64,000 nt of DNA from Pseudomonas costantinii (GCF_001870435.1 NZ_MDDR01000057.1:310001-374000), one strand, 5' to 3'. Shown: positions 16,883 to 26,203, numbered from the stretch's first letter. The notes: a model not told the origin generated them from the letters alone. Numbers and translations: made by a program.

Positions 16883-17746
16883 ATGCCAGCGTTGATTCAA
16901 GCCTTTCTGGACGAGGCATCGTCGACCTACACCTACGTCATCTATGAACACCACGGTGGCCCGTGTGCCATCGTCGACTCGGTGCTCAACTACGATCCGG
17001 CTTCGGGGCGTACCGACACTGCCCAGGCCGACAACGTGATCACCTTTGTGCGTGAGCACGATCTGCACGTGCAATGGCTGCTGGAAACTCACGCCCACGC
17101 CGATCATCTGTCCGCAGCGCCTTACCTGCGCCGCACGTTGGGCGGCAAAATCGCCATTGGCCAGTCGATCAGCAAGGTTCAGGACGTGTTCAAAAAGCTG
17201 TTCAACCTGGAGCCGGAGTTTCGAGTGGATGGCTCGCAGTTCGATCACCTGTTTGCCCCCGATGAAATCTTCCATATCGGCAATTTGAAAGCTCAGGCGC
17301 TGCATGTTCCCGGGCATACTCCGGCGGATATGGCCTACCTGATCGAAGACCGATTGATCCTGGTCGGCGACACCCTGTTCATGCCCGATGTCGGCACTGC
17401 CCGCTGCGACTTTCCTGGCGGTGATGCGCACCAGTTATATACATCGATGCGCAAGTTGCTGGCGTTCCCAGCTGAAACCCAACTGTACGTGTGCCATGAC
17501 TATCCGCCTGAAGGCCGTGAAGCCAAATGCCTGACCACGGTGGCCGAACAGCGCGCGGGGAACATTCATGTGCATGACGGCGTGGATGAGGCGGCGTTTG
17601 TGACGATGCGCACCAAACGCGATGCCGGACTGGGGATGCCGACGTTGCTGCTTCCGGCGATCCAGGTGAATGTGCGGGCGGGGAATTTGCCGCCGGCGGA
17701 AGACAACGGTGTGGTGTATTTGAAAATCCCGCTCAATCAACTTTAG
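16883..17746 (+). CDS. blh: Persulfide dioxygenase-like metallo-beta-lactamase protein
   Basis: 287-residue metallo-beta-lactamase-fold enzyme of the ETHE1/Blh type, which oxidises glutathione persulfide to sulfite using mononuclear iron. The metal site is visible: THAHADHLSAAPYLRR (residues 70-85), VPGHTPADMAYL with the next His, VGDTLFMPDVGTARCDFPGGDA with the bridging Asp, and YVCHDYPPEGRE. Longer than human ETHE1, like the Blh proteins that sit next to BigR in Rhizobium and Xylella. Divergent from bigR and surely controlled by it. Confidence 0.92.
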   Translation: MPALIQAFLDEASSTYTYVIYEHHGGPCAIVDSVLNYDPASGRTDTAQADNVITFVREHDLHVQWLLETHAHADHLSAAPYLRRTLGGKIAIGQSISKVQDVFKKLFNLEPEFRVDGSQFDHLFAPDEIFHIGNLKAQALHVPGHTPADMAYLIEDRLILVGDTLFMPDVGTARCDFPGGDAHQLYTSMRKLLAFPAETQLYVCHDYPPEGREAKCLTTVAEQRAGNIHVHDGVDEAAFVTMRTKRDAGLGMPTLLLPAIQVNVRAGNLPPAEDNGVVYLKIPLNQL

Positions 17747-17827
17747 AACCCAGTCCCTTGTCGAGGCTGCAACGATCCAGGCACGGAGACAGGTGGAGGT
17801 CAATCGCGGCGTAGCCAAAAAGCCAGC

Positions 17828-17899
17828 ACCGTGTAGTATTCGGAAATAGATATTTCCCACCCAGGCCCTGTGCGCTTCTGCGGCCTGTTACTACACGGT
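17828..17899. promoter_or_regulatory. Nested inverted repeats upstream of the helicase gene
   Basis: An 11-base perfect inverted repeat, ACCGTGTAGTA (17828-17838) and TACTACACGGT (17889-17899), encloses a second palindrome GGAAATA-GA-TATTTCC (17842-17857). Both lie 50-120 bases before the helicase start. They could be operator half-sites or a leader RNA structure. The motifs do not match the REP families elsewhere in the window. Confidence 0.45.
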
Positions 17900-17948
17900 T
17901 TTCGTCGAAGACGCTCTTCGTCGTCAGGATTTTATTGGCAAGGACACT

Positions 17949-20453
17949 ATGAGTACCCAACCCCCCTCCCCTGAACCCGGCGAAGAGTCCGCGTCCAGCC
18001 TGAATCAACACCTCTCTGTAACCCAACGCCTACTAGCCTCTCTCTTATCCCTTTCACTCGATGGGCTGGGCGCGATAAATGCCCCTTCGTTTCTCAAGGG
18101 AAAGTCCGTGGGGCTCAAGCAAGGCACACAGCGCGGCATCGAGGAAGGAAAGCTCATCGGTTATGACGACGGCTACGCGGCGGGGCGTGCCGTTCTTGAG
18201 TTCAACGACCTGCGAAGCGTCGCACCCTTGCCGGGCGAAGATCACTGTTTATTCGATGACGAGTTACTGCCGGTCACCGAGACCATCAAGCAAAAAATGC
18301 GTGCCGAGGTAGCCAGGTTTTTACCCGAACACGAGCAACCGAGCGCAGAACAATGGGCAATGATCTTCGCCGAAAAAACCTGTACCTCGGTGATTGCCGG
18401 CGCGGGCTCGGGCAAGTCGACGACCCTGGCGTTGCGGGTCGTGCTGAAATACGTCCACTTAGGCATTCCACTCAATCACCTTCAAGTCACGACGTTCACG
18501 AAAGAATCGAAAAAAGACCTGATAAAAAAAATCATCAAGATCTTTGGGCTCTGGGGTATCCCTCTCGGTGAAGACCAAATCAAGAGCCTGGTGCGCACGT
18601 TCCACAGCAAAATATTCGGTTTTATGAAAGCCCTTACCGGGGGCCCCCTTGGTTATTTTGATTTTTTAGGCCCCGACATGAAGGACGATGACGAGGAACT
18701 CGACAACCCGTTTTCGTCCACCCTCAACACCGAACAGTTGGCAGTGCTCTATAAGGTGTTCAATGACCTTTATAAGCACGATGCCGAGTTCAAAAAGCAC
18801 ATCCTGGCCCTCTATAAATCGGTAGCGTTTGCACCGCCAATGCCGATGACGGACAAAATGCGCAAAAACCGAGCCCACACGATCAAGGCGACCTCCGAGC
18901 GAGACCTGGCAGTGTGTGACGCCATCGAAAAGGCCTGGACGGATCTTGGACTGTGGCCGATTGCAGGCGTGGGCGAGCGCCAGATCATTACCTTGGAAGG
19001 CCATCCCTATATCGTCAATGGGTACCTGGAGGAATATGACGCAGCGCTGATTCTCGGCTGGCCGGATACCGGTGTGACCCAGGACGATATCCCTTTTCGC
19101 GAGGGCGCCCGCGTCAACCTCAAGCGCGAGAGCTGGGCCAGGCAGGCAATCATCAGTGACTGCTACAAGAAGAACTTCGTGCTGCTCAATCATGTGACGG
19201 CAGCAAAGACACTGATGGACAACGCTGAACATATGGTCATCAGCGCTCCACAATTCGAATACGACTTGCCTGGCACCACGCTGAAAGAAACCAACCTGAT
19301 CCAGGTATTTTTCTCGGAAGGCAATTACATCGAAAACCTTGGGCTGGACGTCGACAATGCGATCGGCAAGATGACCTTTGTTCCAGGCGACGCGCGTGAA
19401 TCGTTCTACCTGGCACTCAAGGGCTTTTGGCGAGCCTTTCATACGCACCTTCAAGGCATGTCCCCCAAGCCCCTGATCACCTTCAATCAAGCATTCGCCC
19501 TATTTGGTGAACACAACCCCGAGGAGATCAAAAAAATCCCCACCGCCGAACTGGACGGTATGCGTCACCTGATGATCGATGAATTCCAGGATGTCTCCGG
19601 CTTGAACATTTCCTGGATTCGCCAGTGCTGCAAGGAGATTCGTCGCCGCAACCAGGGTCAGACCGGTATCGGCAACTCGTTGATGGCGGTCGGCGACGAT
19701 TGGCAGAGCATTTACGGCTGGCGTGGCAGCTCGCCGCAGTACCTGATGGACTTTCACCAGCACTTTCTCAGCCACACACGACAAACGCTCTACATGCAGA
19801 ACAACTACCGCTCCCATCAGGCAATCATTGATGCGGCAGAACAGGTGGTGTGCTCAACGTCGAATGACAAGGCCAAGCACGGTGTCGCCTCGAATGCCAA
19901 GGTGGTTGACCGCCTATCGCCGGTGTATTTGCATTACGTGAAGGCCAAGACAAAGATCATTCAGCCCGACAAAACGATTCTGGATCTTGTCCAAAAAGCC
20001 TACGAAGACGGGCACAGCATCCTGATGGTATTTCGGGTAGGCACAGTGGTCACCGCCTACAGGCGGGCCCTGAGTGGGTTGTTGCGTGATGCCAGAAAAC
20101 ACGACCGAAACGTCAAGTTGATGACGTTTCACAAGTCCAAGGGGCTGCAAGCACAAACCGTATTCGTCATCGGCGATACCTTTTACAAGCCGACCAAATC
20201 CAAGCGCAATCAGCTGTATAACTTGGCGGGCCTGGGGGACGGCAAGCCTATGGCCTATGACCGTGCCCAGGCCGACGAGGCCTTGCGTCTTGCCTATGTG
20301 GGCATCACCCGAGCCGAGCTTCAATGCCACTGGTTGTTGGAGCGTGAAATCAGCGCAGCAGGCGAAACAGCATCGGGTTATGCCGACCAGAAATCCTATT
20401 GCTATGAAAAATGGGCGGCCAGCGAGACAGCAGACGCGACAAGCGCGTCATAG
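17949..20453 (+). CDS. Divergent UvrD-like SF1A helicase with N-terminal GX3 repeat
   Basis: 834-residue protein. Helicase motifs in order: I AGAGSGKST (150-158), Ia TTFTKES (181-187), Ic-like RTFHS (216-220), II MIDEFQDVS (542-550), III AVGDDWQSIYGWRG (580-593), IV NNYRSH (618-623), V MTFHKSKGLQ (725-733), VI AYVGITRAE (782-790). The gap between Ic and II is about 325 residues, much longer than in UvrD/Rep, while the region between IV and V (the usual 2B domain) is only about 100. Before the helicase, glycines occur at every fourth position from 51 to 79 (eight in a row). AAGGA precedes the ATG. It is a single gene, convergent with bkdR. Role unknown: DNA repair or phage defence are both possible. 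Confidence 0.85.
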   Translation: MSTQPPSPEPGEESASSLNQHLSVTQRLLASLLSLSLDGLGAINAPSFLKGKSVGLKQGTQRGIEEGKLIGYDDGYAAGRAVLEFNDLRSVAPLPGEDHCLFDDELLPVTETIKQKMRAEVARFLPEHEQPSAEQWAMIFAEKTCTSVIAGAGSGKSTTLALRVVLKYVHLGIPLNHLQVTTFTKESKKDLIKKIIKIFGLWGIPLGEDQIKSLVRTFHSKIFGFMKALTGGPLGYFDFLGPDMKDDDEELDNPFSSTLNTEQLAVLYKVFNDLYKHDAEFKKHILALYKSVAFAPPMPMTDKMRKNRAHTIKATSERDLAVCDAIEKAWTDLGLWPIAGVGERQIITLEGHPYIVNGYLEEYDAALILGWPDTGVTQDDIPFREGARVNLKRESWARQAIISDCYKKNFVLLNHVTAAKTLMDNAEHMVISAPQFEYDLPGTTLKETNLIQVFFSEGNYIENLGLDVDNAIGKMTFVPGDARESFYLALKGFWRAFHTHLQGMSPKPLITFNQAFALFGEHNPEEIKKIPTAELDGMRHLMIDEFQDVSGLNISWIRQCCKEIRRRNQGQTGIGNSLMAVGDDWQSIYGWRGSSPQYLMDFHQHFLSHTRQTLYMQNNYRSHQAIIDAAEQVVCSTSNDKAKHGVASNAKVVDRLSPVYLHYVKAKTKIIQPDKTILDLVQKAYEDGHSILMVFRVGTVVTAYRRALSGLLRDARKHDRNVKLMTFHKSKGLQAQTVFVIGDTFYKPTKSKRNQLYNLAGLGDGKPMAYDRAQADEALRLAYVGITRAELQCHWLLEREISAAGETASGYADQKSYCYEKWAASETADATSAS

Positions 20454-20463
20454 CCCTATCCGC

Positions 20464-20952
20464 CTAAACGCCCAGGTTGATGCCATTGGCCGGCAACGGC
20501 AGCGCCGTTTTGTAGCGCACTTGCTTAAGCGCAAAGCTTGACCGGATGTTGGCCACCCCCGGCACCTTGGTCAGAAAGTCCATCATAAAACGCTCCAGCG
20601 ACTGAATCGTCGGCACCAGTACCCGGATCAAATAGTCCGGGTCGCCGGCCATCAGGTAGCACTCCATCACTTCCGGCCGGTCCGAGATCGCGCCTTCGAA
20701 CTGCTGCAATGCCAGTTCATTCTGCTTTTCCAGGCTCACATGAATGAACACATTGACATGCAGCCCCAGCAGGTCGGCGTCCAGCAACGTGACCTGGTCA
20801 CGAATCAAGCCCAACTCTTCCATCGCCTTCACCCGGTTGAAACACGGCGTGGGCGACAGGTTGACCGAGCGGGCCAGGTCGGCGTTGGTGATGCGGGCGT
20901 TCTCCTGCAGGGCGTTGAGAATGCCGATATCGGTACGGTCCAGTTTGCGCAT
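20464..20952 (-). CDS. bkdR: Lrp-family regulator BkdR
   Basis: 162-residue Lrp/AsnC protein: N-terminal helix-turn-helix (LDRTDIGILNALQENARITNADLARSVNLSPTPCFNRVKAME) and the C-terminal ligand-binding RAM domain (VMECYLMAGDPDYLIRVLVP). It is divergent from bkdA1, the arrangement of P. putida bkdR, whose product activates the keto-acid dehydrogenase operon in response to branched-chain amino acids. The 195-bp AT-richer gap between them must hold the control sites. Confidence 0.92.
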   Translation of the reverse strand: MRKLDRTDIGILNALQENARITNADLARSVNLSPTPCFNRVKAMEELGLIRDQVTLLDADLLGLHVNVFIHVSLEKQNELALQQFEGAISDRPEVMECYLMAGDPDYLIRVLVPTIQSLERFMMDFLTKVPGVANIRSSFALKQVRYKTALPLPANGINLGV

Positions 20953-21147
20953 GAGACAAAATCACCTGTTTATTATGTTTATGCAGTTTTTTTATCCGCA
21001 AATGATCTCAGGTGCAACGAAACAGAGATAAATATTCTTCTACGCCACGCCTATGATTGTTGTAGGACAAGATTTCTCCTACCCGGAGACTGACTGTCAG
21101 CTAGCGCGCCCACTACAAGAAATTCACAAGATAGAGCGTAGAAAGCC

Positions 21148-22383
21148 ATGACCCAGCCGTATGCACCACTGCGCCTGCACGTGCCTGAACCCTCAGGCCG
21201 CCCAGGCTGCAAGACCGACTTTACCTACCTGCGCCTGACCGACGCCGGCCTGGTGCGCAAACCCGCCATCGACGTAGAACCCGCCGACACCGCCGACTTG
21301 GCCAAGGGCCTGATTCGCGTGCTCGACGACCAGGGCCAAGCCCTGGGCCCATGGGCTGAAGGCGTTCCCGTCGAGATCCTGCGCAAAGGCATGCGCGCCA
21401 TGCTCAAGACCCGGATCTTCGACAACCGTATGGTGGTCGCCCAGCGTCAGAAAAAAATGTCGTTCTACATGCAAAGCCTTGGCGAAGAAGCCATCGGCAG
21501 CGCCCAGGCCCTGGCCTTGAACATCGACGACATGTGCTTCCCCACCTACCGCCAGCAAAGCATCCTGATGGCCCGTGAAGTGCCGCTGGTGGACCTGATC
21601 TGCCAACTGCTGTCCAACGAGCGCGACCCGCTCAAGGGGCGCCAGTTGCCGATCATGTATTCGGTGCGCGATCACGGTTTCTTCACGATTTCCGGCAACC
21701 TGGCCACCCAATTCGTACAAGGCGTGGGCTGGGGCATGGCCTCGGCGATCAAGGGCGATACCAAGATCGCCTCGGCCTGGATCGGCGACGGTGCCACCGC
21801 AGAAGCCGACTTCCACACCGCCCTCACCTTCGCCCACGTGTACCGTGCGCCGGTGATTCTCAACGTGGTCAACAACCAGTGGGCCATCTCCACCTTCCAG
21901 GCCATCGCCGGGGGTGAAGCCACCACCTTCGCCGGACGCGGCGTCGGTTGTGGCATTGCTTCGCTGCGCGTGGATGGCAACGACTTTATCGCGGTGTACG
22001 CCGCCTCCGCCTGGGCTGCCGAGCGCGCGCGCCGCAACCTGGGGCCAACGCTGATTGAGTGGGTCACCTACCGCGCAGGTCCGCACTCAACCTCGGATGA
22101 TCCGTCCAAATATCGCCCTGCCGATGACTGGAGCCACTTCCCTCTCGGTGACCCGATTACCCGTCTCAAACAGCACCTGATCAAGATTGGCCAGTGGTCC
22201 GAAGAGGAACACTCGGCGGTCAGTGCCGAGCTTGAAGCCGAAGTGATTGCCGCGCAAAAAGAAGCCGAACAGTACGGCACCCTTGCCGGCGGCCAGATTC
22301 CAAGCGCCGCGACCATGTTCGAGGACGTCTATAAAGAGATGCCGGAGCACTTGAAGCGCCAGCGTCAAGAGTTGGGGGTCTGA
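21148..22383 (+). CDS. bkdA1: Branched-chain 2-oxo acid dehydrogenase E1 alpha
   Basis: 411-residue thiamine-diphosphate-dependent E1 alpha subunit, decarboxylating the 2-oxo acids of Val, Leu and Ile. The TPP/Mg motif is visible as WIGDGATAEADFHTALTFAHVY ... NVVNNQWAIS (about residues 210-250). The loop TYRAGPHSTSDDPSKYR is the conserved E1 alpha phosphorylation-loop equivalent. First gene of the bkd operon and spaced one base from bkdA2. Confidence 0.96.
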   Translation: MTQPYAPLRLHVPEPSGRPGCKTDFTYLRLTDAGLVRKPAIDVEPADTADLAKGLIRVLDDQGQALGPWAEGVPVEILRKGMRAMLKTRIFDNRMVVAQRQKKMSFYMQSLGEEAIGSAQALALNIDDMCFPTYRQQSILMAREVPLVDLICQLLSNERDPLKGRQLPIMYSVRDHGFFTISGNLATQFVQGVGWGMASAIKGDTKIASAWIGDGATAEADFHTALTFAHVYRAPVILNVVNNQWAISTFQAIAGGEATTFAGRGVGCGIASLRVDGNDFIAVYAASAWAAERARRNLGPTLIEWVTYRAGPHSTSDDPSKYRPADDWSHFPLGDPITRLKQHLIKIGQWSEEEHSAVSAELEAEVIAAQKEAEQYGTLAGGQIPSAATMFEDVYKEMPEHLKRQRQELGV

Positions 22384-22384
22384 C

Positions 22385-23443
22385 ATGAACGATCACAACA
22401 ACAGCATCGAATTGGAAACCGCCATGACCACCACCACCATGACCATGATCCAGGCCCTGCGCTCGGCCATGGATGTGATGCTCGAACGTGATGACAACGT
22501 AGTGGTGTTCGGTCAGGACGTGGGTTACTTCGGCGGCGTGTTCCGTTGCACCGAAGGCTTGCAGAGCAAATACGGCAGTTCGCGGGTATTCGACGCACCG
22601 ATCTCCGAAAGCGGCATCATCGGCGTGGCGGTGGGCATGGGTGCCTACGGCCTGCGTCCGGTCGCGGAAATTCAGTTCGCCGACTATGTGTACCCGGCCA
22701 CCGACCAGATCATCTCCGAAGCTGCGCGCCTGCGTTATCGCTCGGCGGGCCAGTTCACTGCCCCGCTGACCATGCGCATGCCGTGCGGCGGCGGCATCTA
22801 TGGCGGTCAGACCCACAGCCAGAGTATCGAAGCGGTGTTCACCCAAGTCTGCGGCCTGCGCACGGTGATGCCGTCCAACCCGTATGACGCCAAGGGCCTG
22901 CTGATTGCCTCCATCGAAAACGATGACCCGGTGATCTTTCTCGAACCCAAGCGCCTGTACAACGGCCCGTTCGACGGCCACCACGACCGCCCGGTTACGC
23001 CGTGGTCGAAACACCCGCAAGCGCAAGTACCGGATGGTTACTACACCGTGCCCCTGGATGTAGCCGCCATCGTGCGTCCGGGCTCGGCCGTCACTGTGCT
23101 GACCTACGGCACCACCGTGTATGTGTCGCAAGTCGCCGCCGAAGAAACCGGCATCGACGCCGAGGTCATCGACCTGCGCAGCCTGTGGCCGCTGGACCTG
23201 GAAACCATCGTCAAGTCGGTGAAAAAGACCGGCCGTTGCGTGGTGGTGCATGAAGCCACCCGCACCTGCGGCTTTGGTGCCGAGCTGGTGTCGCTGGTGC
23301 AAGAGCATTGCTTCCATCACCTGGAAGCGCCGATCGAACGCGTCACCGGTTGGGACACCCCCTACCCGCACGCGCAAGAGTGGGCGTATTTCCCAGGGCC
23401 GTCCCGAGTGGGCGCGGCGTTGAAACGGGTTATGGAGGTCTGA
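22385..23443 (+). CDS. bkdA2: Branched-chain 2-oxo acid dehydrogenase E1 beta
   Basis: 352-residue E1 beta subunit: transketolase pyrimidine-binding part (FGQDVGYFGGVFRCTEGLQ, PISESGIIGVAVGMGAYGLRPVAEIQF) and the C-terminal transketolase domain (VTVLTYGTTVYVSQVAAEETGIDAEVIDLRSLWPLD). A second ATG (MTTTTMTMIQALR, 22424) is possible, but the longer start sits one base after the bkdA1 stop and matches the P. putida length. Forms the alpha2beta2 E1 with BkdA1. Confidence 0.95.
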   Translation: MNDHNNSIELETAMTTTTMTMIQALRSAMDVMLERDDNVVVFGQDVGYFGGVFRCTEGLQSKYGSSRVFDAPISESGIIGVAVGMGAYGLRPVAEIQFADYVYPATDQIISEAARLRYRSAGQFTAPLTMRMPCGGGIYGGQTHSQSIEAVFTQVCGLRTVMPSNPYDAKGLLIASIENDDPVIFLEPKRLYNGPFDGHHDRPVTPWSKHPQAQVPDGYYTVPLDVAAIVRPGSAVTVLTYGTTVYVSQVAAEETGIDAEVIDLRSLWPLDLETIVKSVKKTGRCVVVHEATRTCGFGAELVSLVQEHCFHHLEAPIERVTGWDTPYPHAQEWAYFPGPSRVGAALKRVMEV

Positions 23444-24718
23444 ATGGGCACGCACGTTATCAAGATGCCGGACATTGGCGAAGGCATTGCAGAAGTTGAA
23501 CTGTCGGTATGGCACGTAAAGGTCGGCGACTTGGTGGTTGAAGACCAGGTGCTGGCGGATGTAATGACCGACAAGGCGATGGTGGATATTCCCTCGCCGG
23601 TGCACGGCAAAGTGATTTCCCTCGGCGGCGAGCCGGGTGAAGTCATGGCCGTGGGCAGTATTTTGATCAGCATTGAAGTGGAAGGCGCGGGCAACACCAA
23701 GGATGTGCCGGTTTTTGATAAACCAGTGCTGGCTGAACCCGCTAAAGCCGCGCCCGTGGTCGAAGCCAAACCGGCACCGATTCCGCTTGAAAGCAAGCCC
23801 GTGCCTGTCGTAGCGGCTCAAGCGCCCGTGGCCCGTGAAGCCGACGAACGCCCCCTGGCCTCCCCCGCTGTGCGCAAACATGCGTTGGACGCTGGGATTC
23901 AACTGCGTCTGGTTCAGGGCTCTGGCCCGGCGGGCCGGATTTTGCACGAAGATCTGGACGCGTTCTTGCTCCAGGGTCCGGCAAACCACTCGGCCACGGC
24001 CAACCCGTACGCTGAACGCAATAACGAAGAACAGATCCCGGTGATCGGCATGCGCCGCAAGATCGCCCAGCGTATGCAGGACGCCACCCGGCGCGCCGCG
24101 CATTTCAGCTATGTGGAAGAGATCGACGTCACCGCCCTGGATGAGCTGCGTGTGCATCTCAACGAAAAGCACGGCGCCACACGCGGCAAGCTGACCCTGC
24201 TGCCGTTCATCGTGCGCGCCATGGTCGTGGCATTGCGTGACTTCCCGCAGATCAACGCACGTTACGACGACGAAGCCCAAGTCATCACCCGCCTCGGCGC
24301 GGTGCATGTGGGTGTCGCCACCCAGAGCGACGTTGGCTTGATGGTGCCGGTGGTACGTCACGCCGAAGCCCGCAGCCTGTGGGGCAATGCCGAGGAAATC
24401 GCACGCCTGGCCACCGCCGCGCGCAATGGCAAGGCCAGCCGCGATGAGCTGTCGGGTTCAACCATTACCTTGACCAGCCTGGGTGCGTTGGGCGGTATCG
24501 TCAGCACGCCGGTGCTGAACCTGCCGGAAGTGGCCATCGTCGGCGTCAACCGCATCGTTGAGCGGCCGATGGTGATCAAAGGCCAGATCGTGATCCGCAA
24601 GATGATGAACCTCTCCAGTTCCTTCGATCACCGCGTGGTCGATGGCATGGACGCGGCGCAATTCATCCAGGCCATTCGCGGCCTGCTCGAACAACCCGCC
24701 AGCCTGTTCCTGGAGTAA
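23444..24718 (+). CDS. bkdB: Lipoamide acyltransferase E2 of the branched-chain complex
   Basis: 424-residue core subunit. One lipoyl domain with the lipoylated Lys44 (MTDKAMVDIPSP), an Ala/Pro/Val-rich linker (about 85-135), a peripheral subunit-binding domain (SPAVRKHALDAGIQLRLVQGSGPAGRILHEDLDAF) and the C-terminal catalytic domain with SSSFDHRVVDGMDAAQF containing the active-site His. It transfers the branched acyl group to CoA. Directly abuts bkdA2. Confidence 0.95.
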   Translation: MGTHVIKMPDIGEGIAEVELSVWHVKVGDLVVEDQVLADVMTDKAMVDIPSPVHGKVISLGGEPGEVMAVGSILISIEVEGAGNTKDVPVFDKPVLAEPAKAAPVVEAKPAPIPLESKPVPVVAAQAPVAREADERPLASPAVRKHALDAGIQLRLVQGSGPAGRILHEDLDAFLLQGPANHSATANPYAERNNEEQIPVIGMRRKIAQRMQDATRRAAHFSYVEEIDVTALDELRVHLNEKHGATRGKLTLLPFIVRAMVVALRDFPQINARYDDEAQVITRLGAVHVGVATQSDVGLMVPVVRHAEARSLWGNAEEIARLATAARNGKASRDELSGSTITLTSLGALGGIVSTPVLNLPEVAIVGVNRIVERPMVIKGQIVIRKMMNLSSSFDHRVVDGMDAAQFIQAIRGLLEQPASLFLE

Positions 24719-24721
24719 GTG

Positions 24722-26098
24722 ATGCAAACCTTGAATACCAAACTGCTGATTATCGGCGGCGGCCCTGGCGGTTATGTGGCGGCGATTCGGGCCGGCCAGC
24801 TGGGCATTCCGACCATTCTGGTGGAAGGCCAGGCGCTGGGCGGCACCTGCCTGAATATCGGCTGTATCCCATCAAAAGCCCTGATCCATGTGGCTGAGCA
24901 GTTCCAGCAAACCGTGCACCACAGCCAGGGTTCGCAACTGGGTATCGAAGTGGATGTACCGACCTTGGACATCCGCAAAAGCGTGGAATGGAAAGACGGC
25001 ATCGTCGACCGCCTGACCACCGGCGTCGCCGCACTGCTCAAAAAGCACAAAGTGCAAGTGATCCACGGCTGGGCCAAGGTGGTGGACGGCAAAACCGTCG
25101 ATGTCGGCAATCAGCGCATCCAGTGCGAACACCTGTTGCTGGCGACCGGTTCGAAAAGCGTCAACCTGCCGATGCTGCCGATTGGCGGGCCGATCATCTC
25201 CTCCACCGAAGCCCTGGCCCCTAAAAGCGTGCCCAAGCGGCTGATCGTGGTCGGTGGTGGCTATATCGGCCTGGAGCTGGGCATTGCCTATCGCAAGCTG
25301 GGCGCCGAGGTCAGTGTGGTCGAGGCGCAGGATCGTATCCTGCCCGCCTATGACGCCGAGCTGACCCAACCGGTCAACGAATCCCTGAAGCACTTAGGCG
25401 TTAAGCTGTACCTCAAGCACAGCGTCACCGGTTTCGAGAACAACTGCCTGCAAGTGCGTGACCCGAATGGCGACACCCTGTCGTTGGAAACCGATCAGGT
25501 GCTGGTGGCCGTGGGTCGTAAACCCAACACTCAGGGCTGGAACCTCGAAGCGCTGAACCTTGCGATGAACGGTTCGGCGATCAAGATCGACAGCCGTTGC
25601 CAGACCAGCATGCGCAATGTGTATGCCATTGGCGACCTGAGCGGTGAGCCGATGCTGGCCCACCGCGCCATGGCCCAGGGCGAAATGGTTGCCGAACTGA
25701 TCAGCGGTCAACACCGCGAATTCAACCCGGCCGCAATCCCCGCAGTGTGCTTTACCGACCCGGAACTGGTGGTCGTCGGCAAGACCCCGGACGAAGCCAA
25801 GGCGGCGGGCCTGGACTGTATCGTCTCCAGCTTTCCGTTTGCGGCCAATGGCCGGGCGATGACCCTGGAATCGAAAACCGGCTTCGTACGGGTGGTGGCG
25901 CGACGCGATAATCACCTGATCGTCGGCTGGCAAGCCGTGGGTGTCGGCGTGTCCGAGCTGTCCACCGCCTTCGGCCTGAGCCTGGAAATGGGCTCACGCC
26001 TGGAAGATGTGGCGGGCACTGTCCACGCCCATCCGACCCTCGGCGAGGCTGTGCAGGAAGCCGCGTTAAGAGCTTTGGGCCACGCGCTGCACCTGTAA
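24722..26098 (+). CDS. lpdV: Dihydrolipoamide dehydrogenase E3 (LPD-Val)
   Basis: 458-residue FAD-disulfide reductase that reoxidises the BkdB lipoyl group. FAD fold LLIIGGGPGGYVAAIRAGQ, redox disulfide Cys43/Cys48 (GGTCLNIGCIPSK), NAD fold VVGGGYIGLELG and C-terminal catalytic His-Glu (HAHPTLGEAVQEAAL). I use ATG at 24722 (GGAG seven bases upstream); the adjacent GTG at 24719 would add one residue. Its location at the end of bkd identifies it as the valine-specific E3 rather than the general one. Confidence 0.94.
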   Translation: MQTLNTKLLIIGGGPGGYVAAIRAGQLGIPTILVEGQALGGTCLNIGCIPSKALIHVAEQFQQTVHHSQGSQLGIEVDVPTLDIRKSVEWKDGIVDRLTTGVAALLKKHKVQVIHGWAKVVDGKTVDVGNQRIQCEHLLLATGSKSVNLPMLPIGGPIISSTEALAPKSVPKRLIVVGGGYIGLELGIAYRKLGAEVSVVEAQDRILPAYDAELTQPVNESLKHLGVKLYLKHSVTGFENNCLQVRDPNGDTLSLETDQVLVAVGRKPNTQGWNLEALNLAMNGSAIKIDSRCQTSMRNVYAIGDLSGEPMLAHRAMAQGEMVAELISGQHREFNPAAIPAVCFTDPELVVVGKTPDEAKAAGLDCIVSSFPFAANGRAMTLESKTGFVRVVARRDNHLIVGWQAVGVGVSELSTAFGLSLEMGSRLEDVAGTVHAHPTLGEAVQEAALRALGHALHL

Positions 26099-26203
26099 AG
26101 CCCGCTCCCACACAAAGCAAGAATGAAGTATTGTTGCGCCCATCCAGAAAAAAACCGACAAGCCTGCCTTCGACCAGGCGGTTGACCAGAGATAGAGGGT
26201 GTC

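Noticed and set aside
22220..24361. 713-codon open frame on the minus strand
   Set aside because: Antisense shadow of bkdA2 and bkdB; His/Arg/Gln-rich with no recognisable domain.
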